Assembly: GCA_035544895.1 (NCBI GenBank)
Contig: DASZZM010000039.1
Location: forward strand, 124,001-188,000
Length of the DNA: 64,000 nt
Direction of reading: 5' to 3'
Source of the DNA: JASLEW01 sp035544895
GTDB taxonomy: Bacteria; Acidobacteriota; Thermoanaerobaculia; Multivoradales; UBA5704
In this document: one piece after another, positions 28,220 to 37,572 of the stretch
How positions within the stretch are numbered: position 1 is the stretch's first letter
Layout of the letters: each line of letters begins with the position of its first letter
Made by a program: the position numbers and the translations under genes
The notes under the pieces: generated by a model
What the model was told of the DNA's origin: nothing
The model's database searches: none
The model's input: the letters and a program-made list of their open reading frames with translations, nothing else

Positions 28220-28963
28220 TCAGCCGGCGAGGTCGAAGTGGACCGTGACGGTGAAGAAGACCTTGACTGGCCGGCCGGCCAGTGTCGCCGGCCGGTACCT
28301 CCATTGACTCACCGCATCGGCCGCCGATTTGTCGAGCCCCAGGGGAAGCTTGTGGATCACCCGCAGGTCGATCACGACGCCCTGCTCGTCGATGGTTGCC
28401 TGGAGCACCACGGCGCCCTGTATGCGGGCCTTGCGCGCCTGCTCGGTGTAGACCGGGAGGACCTTGGTGCCCGGAATGATCTCGGGCCGGGCGATCGGCC
28501 CGCCGACCGGTAGGGGCCCAGGGTCGACCGGTCCGTCTCCGCCGGTCCTGTTGCCTGGTCCTTTGTCCGCATTTCCGAGCGGGTCCCCGATGTCCTGCGG
28601 TCCGGTCGTGGCGGTGGCGATCTCCACCGCTGGCGGCGAGTCCGAGCTCGCCGGTTTCGTCGGCAGGTCGTTGACGACCGGGGGCTGGACCAGGACCGGG
28701 TGGACCTGCGCGGCGGTGTGGTGCGCAGACGGCTGAGACTGCCCGCGCTGAGGCGGCTCCGGCGCTGGCTGCGGCGGCAGCGCCCTGGCAGCGAGGAAGA
28801 CGAGGTGGATCGGCGGCTCCTCGACCCGGTCAACCTGCCAGAGCTGCGCGCCGAGCAGTGACGCCAGCAGCAGCAAGTGGAGCCCTAGCGAGATCGACAG
28901 GATTCTCCAGCCGCGCCCGCGCTTTCCTTCTCGTTGCAGATCGATCAGAGAGCTCCCGAACAT
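28220..28963 (-). CDS. TonB-like energy transducer
   Basis: A 247-residue protein. One N-terminal membrane helix (ILSISLGLHLLLLASLLGAQL) is followed by a Pro-rich periplasmic linker and a TonB C-terminal domain (PVYTEQARKARIQGAVVLQATIDEQG, then DKSAADAVSQWRYRPATLAGRPVKV). It should pass proton-motive energy to outer-membrane receptors, which are not in the window. GAGGAG precedes ATG 28963. It lies upstream of RecQ on the same strand with about 100 bases between. Confidence 0.88.
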   Translation of the reverse strand: MFGSSLIDLQREGKRGRGWRILSISLGLHLLLLASLLGAQLWQVDRVEEPPIHLVFLAARALPPQPAPEPPQRGQSQPSAHHTAAQVHPVLVQPPVVNDLPTKPASSDSPPAVEIATATTGPQDIGDPLGNADKGPGNRTGGDGPVDPGPLPVGGPIARPEIIPGTKVLPVYTEQARKARIQGAVVLQATIDEQGVVIDLRVIHKLPLGLDKSAADAVSQWRYRPATLAGRPVKVFFTVTVHFDLAG

Positions 28964-29165
28964 CTCCGCTCCTCTCTGCGGCGGCGCGCCAGCTTTCCCG
29001 GCACGTCCGTGGATGCCGCCACGAGCGCTCAATTCAGCTTGGGCGCCTGAAGAGTTCGACCGTTCGGGTGCAGAGAAAGTTCCGCCGCGAGCGATCCGCC
29101 GAGCGCTCGCACTTCCTTCGGGAGTGGCGATGGTCCTCGACGGACCTGCTCGGGATGGCCCTGGG

Positions 29166-30620
<1,455 letters not shown>

Positions 30621-30636
30621 CGAGGGATCCTTTCAC

Positions 30637-30745
30637 GATTGGACTTTTGTAGTGGACGTCTATCAGCAGTCCAACTTCCATTACCAGATCGATATTGGCC
30701 CTGAACAGGCACCCATTTCAATAGCCAATCGTGCTAGATTGGACT
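30637..30745. promoter_or_regulatory. candidate MocR operator between decarboxylase and regulator
   Basis: GATTGGACT occurs at 30637-30645 and again at 30737-30745, exactly 100 bp apart, with the inverted form AGTCCAA at 30668-30674 and a related AGTGGAC at 30651-30657. MocR proteins bind spaced direct repeats of similar short boxes. The region lies between the two divergent starts. Confidence 0.55.
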
Positions 30746-30770
30746 GGTCTGGGATGAGGAGCAGAATCGG

Positions 30771-32351
30771 ATGGTCAATGCGAAGCTCTTGGACTTGCTG
30801 GGGAACTGGACCACCGGTCGGGGGCCGATCTATCGGCGGCTGGCCGCCGCCTTGCGTCGCGGCATCGTCGAGGGCAGCCTGGCGCCGGGCATCCGGCTGC
30901 CCGCCGAGCGCCAGCTCGCCCGCACCCTGGCAGTGAGCCGCACGACCGTGGTCGCCGCTTACGAGGAGCTGCGGCAGGAGGGGCGCTTGGAGAGCCGGCG
31001 CGGCAGTGGAACGCGAGTCGCCGCCTGGGCGTCGCCGCCGGGACCTTCTCCAGCACCGCCGGCCGGCGTTCTCGGCATGGCCGGCAATTCCCCTTGGCCA
31101 CCTGCCTTCTCCGTCGGCCCGAGCAGGGGCAGCGCTGGCGGGACGGGCCAGGGTGCCGGCATGGCTCCCAGCCCGGCCGGCCGGCGACCCGTCGCCTTGC
31201 GCACCCTGGTCGAGCCGAGCGGCGCGGCCGTCGAGTTCCTCGGCATGCACCTGCCGGCGGTGGAGCCCTATTTCGGCGATGCGATTGCCCACCTGGCGGC
31301 GGACCTCGAGCCTCTCCTGCGCAACCATGGCTACCTGTGGCTGGGCCTTCCCGCACTGCGCCAGGCGATCGCCGCGCGGCTCACGGCGACCGGCCTGCCG
31401 ACAGCCGAGGAGCAGGTGCTCGTCACCCATGGCGCGCAGCAGGCGATCGGGCTCGCCGCGGCTCTCTACCTGCGGCCCGGCGATCCGGTCGTGCTCGAAG
31501 ACCCCACCTACCTTGGCGCCATCGACGTCTTCAGCGCCGCCGGGGCCCGGCTCGTGCCGGTGCCGCTCGGCGGCGAGGGAGTAGATCTCGACCGCCTGCG
31601 TGCCGCGGTGACCGGTGAAGCGCCACGGCTCGTCTACCTCATGCCGACCTGTCACAACCCGGCCGGAACGGTCGTCCCCGAAGACGCCCGGCGGGAGATC
31701 GTTCGCCTGGCCGAGGAGAGCGGCGTGCCCGTGGTCGAGGACAACACACTGGCCGATCTCGACCTCGGCCCGCACCCGCCTCCGCCTCTAGCCGCGTTTG
31801 CCCGGCGGGCGCCCATCCTGACCGTCGGCTCGCTGAGCAAGCTGGCATGGGCCGGATTGAGAATCGGCTGGATCCGTGCCGAGGCACCGCTCATCGCCCG
31901 CCTGGCGCGCCGCAAGGCGCTTGCCGACTTGGGCTGCTCGATCGTGCCGCAAGCGATTGCCGCTCGCCTGCTCGGCGAGGCCGAGGCCATCCGGCAGGTA
32001 CGCCGCCAGCAGGCCGAGCTCCGGTTACGCGTCCTCGAAGAAGAGCTGGCGCGCGCCCTGCCGCTGTGGCGCTGGCGCCGGCCCAGCGGAGGTCTGGCGC
32101 TATGGGTCCGCCTGCCGGTGGGGAATGCCGCCGAGCTGGCGCGGGTGGCGCTGCGCCACGGCGTGGCGTTCCTCCCCGGCTCGGCCTGCTCGCCCACCGG
32201 CGGCTGCGCCGACTACATGCGCCTCCCCTTCGTGCTCGATCCTCCCGACCTCCGTGATGGCGTCGCCCGCCTGGCCCGTGCCTGGAGCGCCTACCTGCCC
32301 CTGGCGCACTCGCCCGAGCCCTCTCCGGCGAGCCTCGACGTGCTGGTCTGA
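30771..32351 (+). CDS. MocR/PdxR-type regulator (GntR wHTH fused to aminotransferase fold)
   Basis: A 526-residue regulator. Residues about 15-85 are a GntR winged helix (PIYRRLAAALRRGIVEG, LPAERQLARTLAVSRTTVVAAYEEL, GRLESRRGSGTRV). A Pro/Ala linker leads to a fold-type I aminotransferase domain with HGAQQAIGLAA, TCHNPAGTVV, and TVGSLSKLAWAGLRIGW, whose Lys binds PLP. Such regulators sense PLP or an amine. AGGAG lies 10 bases before ATG 30771. It sits head to head with the decarboxylase gene, so that gene is the likely target. Confidence 0.9.
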   Translation: MVNAKLLDLLGNWTTGRGPIYRRLAAALRRGIVEGSLAPGIRLPAERQLARTLAVSRTTVVAAYEELRQEGRLESRRGSGTRVAAWASPPGPSPAPPAGVLGMAGNSPWPPAFSVGPSRGSAGGTGQGAGMAPSPAGRRPVALRTLVEPSGAAVEFLGMHLPAVEPYFGDAIAHLAADLEPLLRNHGYLWLGLPALRQAIAARLTATGLPTAEEQVLVTHGAQQAIGLAAALYLRPGDPVVLEDPTYLGAIDVFSAAGARLVPVPLGGEGVDLDRLRAAVTGEAPRLVYLMPTCHNPAGTVVPEDARREIVRLAEESGVPVVEDNTLADLDLGPHPPPPLAAFARRAPILTVGSLSKLAWAGLRIGWIRAEAPLIARLARRKALADLGCSIVPQAIAARLLGEAEAIRQVRRQQAELRLRVLEEELARALPLWRWRRPSGGLALWVRLPVGNAAELARVALRHGVAFLPGSACSPTGGCADYMRLPFVLDPPDLRDGVARLARAWSAYLPLAHSPEPSPASLDVLV

Positions 32352-32411
32352 TCCTGCCCTTGCCGGCTCATCGGTGACGAATCGCTTCTTGGCCGCGCGG
32401 CGAAAATCCCT

Positions 32412-33164
32412 TCACGCCGCCTCGGCCAGGAGGTAGAGCCGAGTGGAGCCGAGGCGGAAGGGCTCGCCGGCCAGCGAAGCACTGGCCGTGGAGACAGTGA
32501 ACCCGGCAGCGGAGACGAGCGCCGCCAGTTCGCGGAAGGTGTAGACGCGAACGAATGCCCGGCGGCGGACACTCTCTCCATCCTGGATGAAGGTGTACTT
32601 AGTCTCCAGAGTGGACGATGACGGGTCGAAGCGTCCGTCGGAGAGCATCAAGTCGTCGCCCCAACCGAACCACTGTCGAGGCGTGAAGGCCGGGAAGACG
32701 GACTCGGCGCAGTACCCTGTCTCGAGAACGAAACGTCCTCCCGGCCGCAACGTCCGCCGAACCGCGCGCAAGAACTCGGCGTTGCCCGCCTCGTCGAGGT
32801 AGCCGAAGCTGTTGCCGAAGCAGAAGGCGCCGGCGAAGCGCTGCCGCCAAGGGAGATCGCGCATCTCGCGCCGCTCCCACTCGGCGGGCAGAGCAAGGCG
32901 GTCCGCCGCCTCGCGGGCATGGCCCAGCAGCTCCGCGGAAAAGTCGATCCCGGTTGCGCTGTAGCCGCGCGCCGCGAGCTCGAGACTAAGGCGCCCGTCG
33001 CCGCACGGCACGTCGAGCACGGGGTCGCCGGCCTCCAGCCTCAGCGCCTCGGTCAGGAAATCCGCCTCCGCGCGCGTCTGCTCGGGGCTGGCGAACTGCC
33101 GTAGCGCACGCGCGGCCGGTCCGGTGAAGAAATCCTTCCACCACTCTCTGTTCTGCACATCCAT
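32412..33164 (-). CDS. class I SAM-dependent methyltransferase
   Basis: A 250-residue methyltransferase. Motif I is VLDVPCGDGRLSLELA (about residues 50-65), then GIDFSAELLGHARE (acidic loop), FCFGNSFGYLDEAGN (motif IV region) and GGRFVLETGYCAESVFP. The substrate is unknown. It is a stand-alone gene, convergent with MocR and divergent from nothing nearby; about 230 bases of apparently noncoding sequence separate it from vapC. Confidence 0.87.
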   Translation of the reverse strand: MDVQNREWWKDFFTGPAARALRQFASPEQTRAEADFLTEALRLEAGDPVLDVPCGDGRLSLELAARGYSATGIDFSAELLGHAREAADRLALPAEWERREMRDLPWRQRFAGAFCFGNSFGYLDEAGNAEFLRAVRRTLRPGGRFVLETGYCAESVFPAFTPRQWFGWGDDLMLSDGRFDPSSSTLETKYTFIQDGESVRRRAFVRVYTFRELAALVSAAGFTVSTASASLAGEPFRLGSTRLYLLAEAA

Positions 33165-33399
33165 TGGAATGTCCTCTCGTCGGCTCTGTCACTGAAGATG
33201 GATCGAGAGCGCCGTCCGGCCGCGCCGGACACACCTCGCCCCTCAACCGCCGAACGGCGGCAAACGAGCGGGCCGCTCTCGCGAGGGACCGAGACTTCCT
33301 GATCAGAGAATGGCGGCAAGCATAGGCGACGCCCGCCAGTCTAGCGAAAAACAAGTCATCGCGAAAGGCTCACCCATCCAGAAGATCGGAGCCGCAAGC

Positions 33400-33822
33400 T
33401 CATTTCCCCGCGGGCATCCTGGAGGGAATGATCTGCCGGCCGTTCATCCGATAAATCCTGAAGTCACTATCCACGGTGAGCACAATGCCACCGACGTAGA
33501 GCTCGGCCATACGGATCAGGCACGCGTCGGCAAGTGAGATGCGACGGTCGCGGTAGCGTTGCAGGAGGCGTCGTAGAGCCATGATCTCGGCTTGCAGGTC
33601 GAAACCAATCTGTACAAGGCCGTCGCGGAGGAGCGCGAGCACCGTCCCTGGGCCATCGACATCGTGGCGGAGAAGGAAACAGGCTTCAGACAGGACGGCC
33701 TCGCAGGTTAGCAAGGGCGGCTCGATCTCGTTCAGCTCTCGCAACGCCCAAGAGTGGAGGTGGTCCTGGCGCTTGAGAAAGGCGACCAGCGGCCCCGTAT
33801 CGAGAAGGGTCGGAGGCCTCAT
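33400..33822 (-). CDS. PIN-domain toxin (VapC-like)
   Basis: A 140-residue PIN ribonuclease. The acidic residues are present in order: LLDTGPLVAFLKRQD (first Asp), EAVLSEACFLL (Glu), RRISLADACLIRMAE (Asp pair) and LTVDSDFRIYR (last Asp). It should cleave RNA when free of antitoxin. Its start overlaps the antitoxin stop by 4 bases, the normal VapBC arrangement with the antitoxin first. Confidence 0.9.
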   Translation of the reverse strand: MRPPTLLDTGPLVAFLKRQDHLHSWALRELNEIEPPLLTCEAVLSEACFLLRHDVDGPGTVLALLRDGLVQIGFDLQAEIMALRRLLQRYRDRRISLADACLIRMAELYVGGIVLTVDSDFRIYRMNGRQIIPSRMPAGK

Positions 33823-34061
33823 CGACCATAGTCCTCGAGATGCTCCGCGTTCGACGAAAGGTCGGCTGGTCCTCCTTCGAGGCAGCCTGCATAATCCTTC
33901 GCCAATGCCAGAAAGGATCCTCGTGCCGGCCGAGTATCGGCTGCCAGATAGCGCTCTAGAGCTTCACGAATGACCGCAGACTTGGTCACGCCACGGCTCT
34001 TGGCCAGACCCTCAACCGCCCGGTCGAGAGTAGGCGAGATCTTCACGGAAATGGTGCTCAT
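33819..34061 (-). CDS. ribbon-helix-helix antitoxin (VapB-like)
   Basis: An 80-residue protein. Residues 3-45 form an RHH motif (TISVKISPTLDRAVEGLAKS, then TKSAVIREALERYLA), and the acidic C-terminal part should wrap the PIN toxin. An upstream in-frame ATG at 34121 exists, but MSTISVK at 34061 begins exactly at the RHH strand. It is translated just before and overlaps vapC. Confidence 0.88.
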   Translation of the reverse strand: MSTISVKISPTLDRAVEGLAKSRGVTKSAVIREALERYLAADTRPARGSFLALAKDYAGCLEGGPADLSSNAEHLEDYGR

Positions 34062-34254
34062 GGCTCCGACCTCCAGAGCCAGATAATACCACATCGCCAG
34101 ATTGGTATTACACTGTGCCACCCAGCGGCTAAAACTCCCAGACAGACCCTGGTGGCGGCCAGGCGGTAGGTCAGTAGTGCTCTAATAGAGCCCTACCCGC
34201 GAAGGAGCTGCGCGCCCGGCCCGAAGGGAGTCGGGCGCACTCTTTCTCCACGCC

Positions 34255-35706
34255 ATGGCGATTGCCCCCCAGATCCCGCCCGAGGTCCTCGCGCAGCTGC
34301 GGGGCGACCTTGTGCCCCTCTTCGTGGCGGCGATCATGCTCACCGTGGGAGCCGCCGCCGTCTCCCTCGCCGTGGCCCGCCGCCCCCGGGACCGTGCCCT
34401 CCTGTCGTTCGGCGTGGTCGGGGGACTCTATGGGACCCGCCTACTTCTCTCCCTCAACTCTGCCGGGGTGCTCTTCGGGATCGACGAAGCCCCCCGTCGC
34501 CTATGGATTGCGTCGATTTCATACAGCATCCTGGTCCCCTTCCTCGACTTCGTGTCCCGGCTCGCTCCGGCGCGCTGGCACACGACTCTGCGCCGCCTGG
34601 TCGCCGTCGATCTCGCCTGCGCCCTCGCTGGGCTCGCCTTCCTGGCCTGGCGGCGCGATCCCTGGCCGCTGAACTCCTTCTTCTCGTGGCTCTCGCTCCT
34701 CAACCTCGCCGTTGTGGCCCTGGCTCTGCTGCGCCCCGGCGAGCCGCCGAGCTGGGAGCTCCGCCGCCTGCGCGCCGCCTTTCTCATCGTGGCTTTCTTC
34801 GCCCTTTGCGAGAATCTCCGCGGCTTCGGAATCCTCGCCTGGCCTCAGTTCGCCGAGGGCTTGGGTATGCTTCTGTTCTTCGGCGGCTTGGGCTCGATCG
34901 CCGCGCGCCAGTTCTTCGCGGGGCGGTCGCGCCTGGCCGCACTCCGGCAAGAGCTCGACACCGCACGCCTCATCCAGGGCTCCCTGCTGCCAGCGGAGCT
35001 CCCCCGCCTGCCGGGTCTCGATCTAGCCGTACGCTACGTCCCGGCCGCTGAAGTCGCCGGCGACCTCTATGACTTCCTGCCCGCCTCCGGAAACCGCCTC
35101 GGCGTGCTGGTGGCCGATGTCTCCGGCCACGGCGTCCCCGCCGCCCTCGTTGCATCGATGGTCAAGATCGCCTTCGCGGCGCAGGCCGCCGCCGCCGCCG
35201 CGCCTGGCAAGGTACTGACCGGCTTGAGCCACATCTTCCACCGACGCCTGCGGACCCAGTTCATCACCGCGACCTACCTTTGTCTGGATCTCGACGCGGG
35301 ATCTCTGCGTTGGGCCAGTGCTGGACACCCACCACCGCTGCTGCTCCGCCGCGGCGACGTGCGGGAGTTGTCGTCCCCGGGACCGGTCTTGGGGCGCTTT
35401 GCGCGCCGCGACTACGCCGAGTCGTGCACCATCCTCGAAGCCGGCGATCGACTCCTGGTCTTCTCCGACGGGATCCCCGAAGCGGCGTCGCCGTCTGGGG
35501 AGCCCTTCGGCGACGACCGGCTGCAGGCCTTCCTGGCGGAGCACGGCCACCTCTCTCCCGACGCCTTCGCCGGCACCCTGCTCTCCCACCTCGAGAAGTG
35601 GTCACAGCCTCGGCCGCCCGGCGCGTCACCTGGCGAGGACGCGCAGGGCTTTGCCGACGATCTGACCCTCGTCGTTCTAGCCGTCGCCTCCCTGACCGCG
35701 TCCTGA
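34255..35706 (+). CDS. membrane SpoIIE-type (PP2C) serine phosphatase
   Basis: A 483-residue protein. About seven hydrophobic helices fill residues 15-215 and form a membrane sensor region. A short coiled linker (LAALRQELDTARLIQGSLLP) precedes the phosphatase domain: VAGDLYDFLP (metal Asp), VADVSGHGVPAALVASMVK, WASAGHPPPLLLRR, LLVFSDGIPEA and DDLTLVVLAV, all standard. It probably dephosphorylates an anti-sigma antagonist. No such partner is adjacent. A small GC hairpin (34212-34238) followed by a T-rich stretch lies just upstream and may end upstream transcripts. Confidence 0.9.
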   Translation: MAIAPQIPPEVLAQLRGDLVPLFVAAIMLTVGAAAVSLAVARRPRDRALLSFGVVGGLYGTRLLLSLNSAGVLFGIDEAPRRLWIASISYSILVPFLDFVSRLAPARWHTTLRRLVAVDLACALAGLAFLAWRRDPWPLNSFFSWLSLLNLAVVALALLRPGEPPSWELRRLRAAFLIVAFFALCENLRGFGILAWPQFAEGLGMLLFFGGLGSIAARQFFAGRSRLAALRQELDTARLIQGSLLPAELPRLPGLDLAVRYVPAAEVAGDLYDFLPASGNRLGVLVADVSGHGVPAALVASMVKIAFAAQAAAAAAPGKVLTGLSHIFHRRLRTQFITATYLCLDLDAGSLRWASAGHPPPLLLRRGDVRELSSPGPVLGRFARRDYAESCTILEAGDRLLVFSDGIPEAASPSGEPFGDDRLQAFLAEHGHLSPDAFAGTLLSHLEKWSQPRPPGASPGEDAQGFADDLTLVVLAVASLTAS

Positions 35707-35796
35707 GGGGGCCGCTCCCCCCTCACTCGCGGCCGCGGCGCCTTGTGTCAAGCGCCGTCAGGCTGCGCCAGCACAGCGATTGCCCGGTGAAGTAAA

Positions 35797-36027
35797 ATGG
35801 CCGGCATGTCACGCACGAAGTTCGACTTCAGCCATCTGACCGCCGACGAAAGGGTCGAGCTCGCCGAGGAGCTCTGGGATAGCCTTGCGGAGATTCAGGA
35901 GGCCTTGCCTTTGACTGGACCGCACCAAGAGGAGCTCGATCGGCGTTTGGCCGATTATCAAAAGGACCGGGACCCGGGCTCGCCCTGGGCCGAGGTTGTG
36001 GACAGAATCAAAGAGTCCGGCGCGTGA
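35797..36027 (+). CDS. addiction-module antitoxin of the TIGR02574 family
   Basis: A 76-residue protein: FDFSHLTADERVELAEELWDSL near the N-terminus and PHQEELDRRLADYQKDRDPGSPWAEV near the C-terminus match the putative addiction-module component family (RelB-like). Its TGA overlaps the GTG of the following toxin frame, the usual coupling, but that toxin is truncated. The antitoxin itself looks intact. Confidence 0.82.
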   Translation: MAGMSRTKFDFSHLTADERVELAEELWDSLAEIQEALPLTGPHQEELDRRLADYQKDRDPGSPWAEVVDRIKESGA

Positions 36028-36128
36028 AGCCGGCTCTCTCGCTTCGCCCCGTAGCAGCCGCAGAGATCCAGGACGCCTTTCGACGCGAAGCCGCACCGCC
36101 GGCCTCACCCCCACAGCAAGAACGTTGA
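36024..36128 (+). pseudogene. ParE-like toxin, 5' fragment
   Basis: GTG at 36024 overlaps the antitoxin stop and opens a 34-codon frame. LSLRPVAAAEIQDAFRREA matches the N-terminal strand and first helix of ParE/RelE toxins (RPEAE.DI.EA..WYE), after which the sequence becomes PPASPPQQER and stops. The remaining about 65 residues are missing. Just downstream is the 3' part of a different toxin, so a deletion probably joined two loci. Confidence 0.6.
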
Positions 36129-36159
36129 CCGATGCCCGGCACCTGTCGGGAAGACAAGC

Positions 36160-36432
36160 ATGTCAGGCTTCCTGCTTCGGTTGCTCCAGGACGGCCAAGA
36201 AATCAGGATGCCGAAGTCGCGTCCTATGCCGTCGATCGGTCACGGTTGCCACGAGCTGCGGGTGCGGGCAGAGAACACAACCTGGCGCACCACGTACTTC
36301 ATCGACGCGGATGCCGTCGTGGTGCTCGAGGTGTTTGCGAAGAAGACCAACCGGACACCTCAGGCGGTGATCGACGTCTGCAAGCAACGGCTGCGCAGCT
36401 ACCACGCTGCGCGAAGAGAGGAGCAAGGATGA
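36160..36432 (+). CDS. HigB/RelE-type (Gp49-like) toxin, N-terminally truncated
   Basis: A 90-residue frame. FLLRLLQDGQEIRMPKSRPM, GHGCHELRVRAENTTWRTTYFI and VVVLEVFAKKTNRTPQAVID match phage-derived Gp49-like/HigB toxins from about their residue 30 onward. The normal N-terminal strand and first helix are missing, and no in-frame remnant is present upstream. It may be inactive, or a short form may still fold. Its stop overlaps the start of the XRE antitoxin. Confidence 0.65.
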   Translation: MSGFLLRLLQDGQEIRMPKSRPMPSIGHGCHELRVRAENTTWRTTYFIDADAVVVLEVFAKKTNRTPQAVIDVCKQRLRSYHAARREEQG

Positions 36433-36857
36433 ACGAGAGGACCAGGAAGCGCCTCGAGGCAGCTGGCGCTCGCGTTACCACCGTCAAGGAGTTCCTCGAC
36501 CTCAGCGACGCCGACATGACCTTCATCGAGATGAAGATCGCCCTCGCGAAGAAACTGCGCGAGTGTCGCAAGGCAGCCGAGTTGACGCAGGAACAAGTCG
36601 CGAAGCGGGTGGGCTCCAGCCAGTCCCGGGTGGCGAAGATGGAGGCCGGTGATCCTGCGGTAACGATGGATCTGCTCGTGGGCTCCCTGCTCAGGCTCGG
36701 TGCAAGGCCGCAAGTCGTGGCAGAGACGATCGAAACGGCGATCGTTGCGGCCAGTAGCGCAGCGAAGGCGGCAAAGCCAACAAGCAAGCGGGTAAGCGGA
36801 AGTACCCGGGCTGCGAAAGTAGCCGGCCACGGCCGGGCTCACGCGAAGACAGCTTGA
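36429..36857 (+). CDS. HigA-like XRE-family antitoxin
   Basis: A 142-residue DNA-binding protein. Residues about 35-90 form an XRE helix-turn-helix (ALAKKLRECRKAAELTQEQVAKRVGSSQSRVAKMEAG). The Ala/Lys/Ser-rich tail (SSAAKAAKPTSKRVSG) is low complexity and basic. AGGAGCAAGG precedes ATG 36429, and the start overlaps the toxin stop. It should repress the locus and neutralise the toxin upstream. Confidence 0.85.
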   Translation: MNERTRKRLEAAGARVTTVKEFLDLSDADMTFIEMKIALAKKLRECRKAAELTQEQVAKRVGSSQSRVAKMEAGDPAVTMDLLVGSLLRLGARPQVVAETIETAIVAASSAAKAAKPTSKRVSGSTRAAKVAGHGRAHAKTA

Positions 36858-36950
36858 GGCGACCGCGACTTACGTCTCTATAGATTGCTTCATCAGGGTC
36901 CTGCCGCTGCTCGACTACCGTTCCCTCTGCGGGAGATGAGGTACGCTGAC

Positions 36951-37382
36951 ATGAGCCATCCGGCATCGCCTGGGCGTTCAGGCGGCGTCACGGCCCTTGG
37001 CATCTTCTTCGCGGCAGGTGCCGCCATCAGCTTCGTCTCCACCGTCGCGCTGCTCTTCCCCGGCAGCGTCCTCGAACCCATATGGCGGCTGAATCCGCGG
37101 GCTCGCGCCGGCTTCGCCAGCATGGGTGCCTGGGCGCCCGTCCTGCTCGCCGTGGTCAGCATCGCATGCGCTGCGGCGGCTTACGGCCTCTGGTCGGGCA
37201 GGCGCTGGGGGCGCCGGTTGGCGATCATGCTCATCACCATCAACCTCATCGGCGACACCGCCAACGTCGTCCTCGGCACGGAGCCGCGTGCGCTTGTCGG
37301 CATGCCGATTGCCGCGCTGCTCCTGCTGTTCCTCCGGCCAGCTGTGTGTCGCCTACAAGTTGCTTTGTTTCTATCGATTTAG
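36951..37382 (+). CDS. small multi-pass membrane protein cut at its end by the attL junction
   Basis: A 143-residue protein with four hydrophobic helices (for example GIFFAAGAAISFVSTVALLF, APVLLAVVSIACAAAAYGLW, LAIMLITINLIGDTANVVLG, GMPIAALLLLFL). I do not recognise the family. The stop codon TAG lies within the 51-bp att repeat (37379-37429), so the last few residues (around LQVALFLSI) come from the integration junction and may not be original. ATG 36951 (MSHPASP) is preferred over an upstream in-frame ATG because the hydrophobic core begins soon after. Confidence 0.65.
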   Translation: MSHPASPGRSGGVTALGIFFAAGAAISFVSTVALLFPGSVLEPIWRLNPRARAGFASMGAWAPVLLAVVSIACAAAAYGLWSGRRWGRRLAIMLITINLIGDTANVVLGTEPRALVGMPIAALLLLFLRPAVCRLQVALFLSI

Positions 37383-37429
37383 CATGGCGCGCCGGGAGGG
37401 ACTCGAACCCCCAACCACTTGATCCGAAG
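37379..37429. repeat. attL: 51-bp copy of the tRNA-Arg 3' part
   Basis: Identical over 51 bp to 56400-56450. It contains only the T-arm, variable loop, 3' anticodon arm and acceptor 3' strand of tRNA-Arg on the minus strand; the 5' half is absent, so it is not a tRNA gene. It is the sequence displaced from the chromosomal tRNA on integration. Confidence 0.93.
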
Positions 37430-37539
37430 GCGTAAAACGGGCCTACTCTCAAGTGCGCCTTAGTACGCTAACTCCCTCTAGATCAGCTAGTTACGTGCAT
37501 TCGGTCTCGCCCGTAATTAGACTGAGTTCGCCCGAGTTT

Positions 37540-37559
37540 ACTTACGCAGGGCTTACGTG
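37540..37559 (+). promoter_or_regulatory. candidate integrase arm-type site (left)
   Basis: ACTTACGCAG at 37540-37549 is followed by the imperfect copy GCTTACGTGG. The same decamer occurs twice in tandem near the right end (56317-56336). The site is between attL and the integrase start, as arm-type or excisionase sites usually are. Confidence 0.45.
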
Positions 37560-37572
37560 GGAGGGAGGAGAG

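Noticed and set aside
34212..34238. Hairpin upstream of the SpoIIE-type phosphatase as a riboswitch
   Set aside because: It is a short GC stem with a T-rich tail and no conserved aptamer features; at most it is a terminator.
37379..37429. A second tRNA-Arg gene
   Set aside because: Only the 3' part of the tRNA is present; past the anticodon loop the sequence no longer pairs. It is an att copy.
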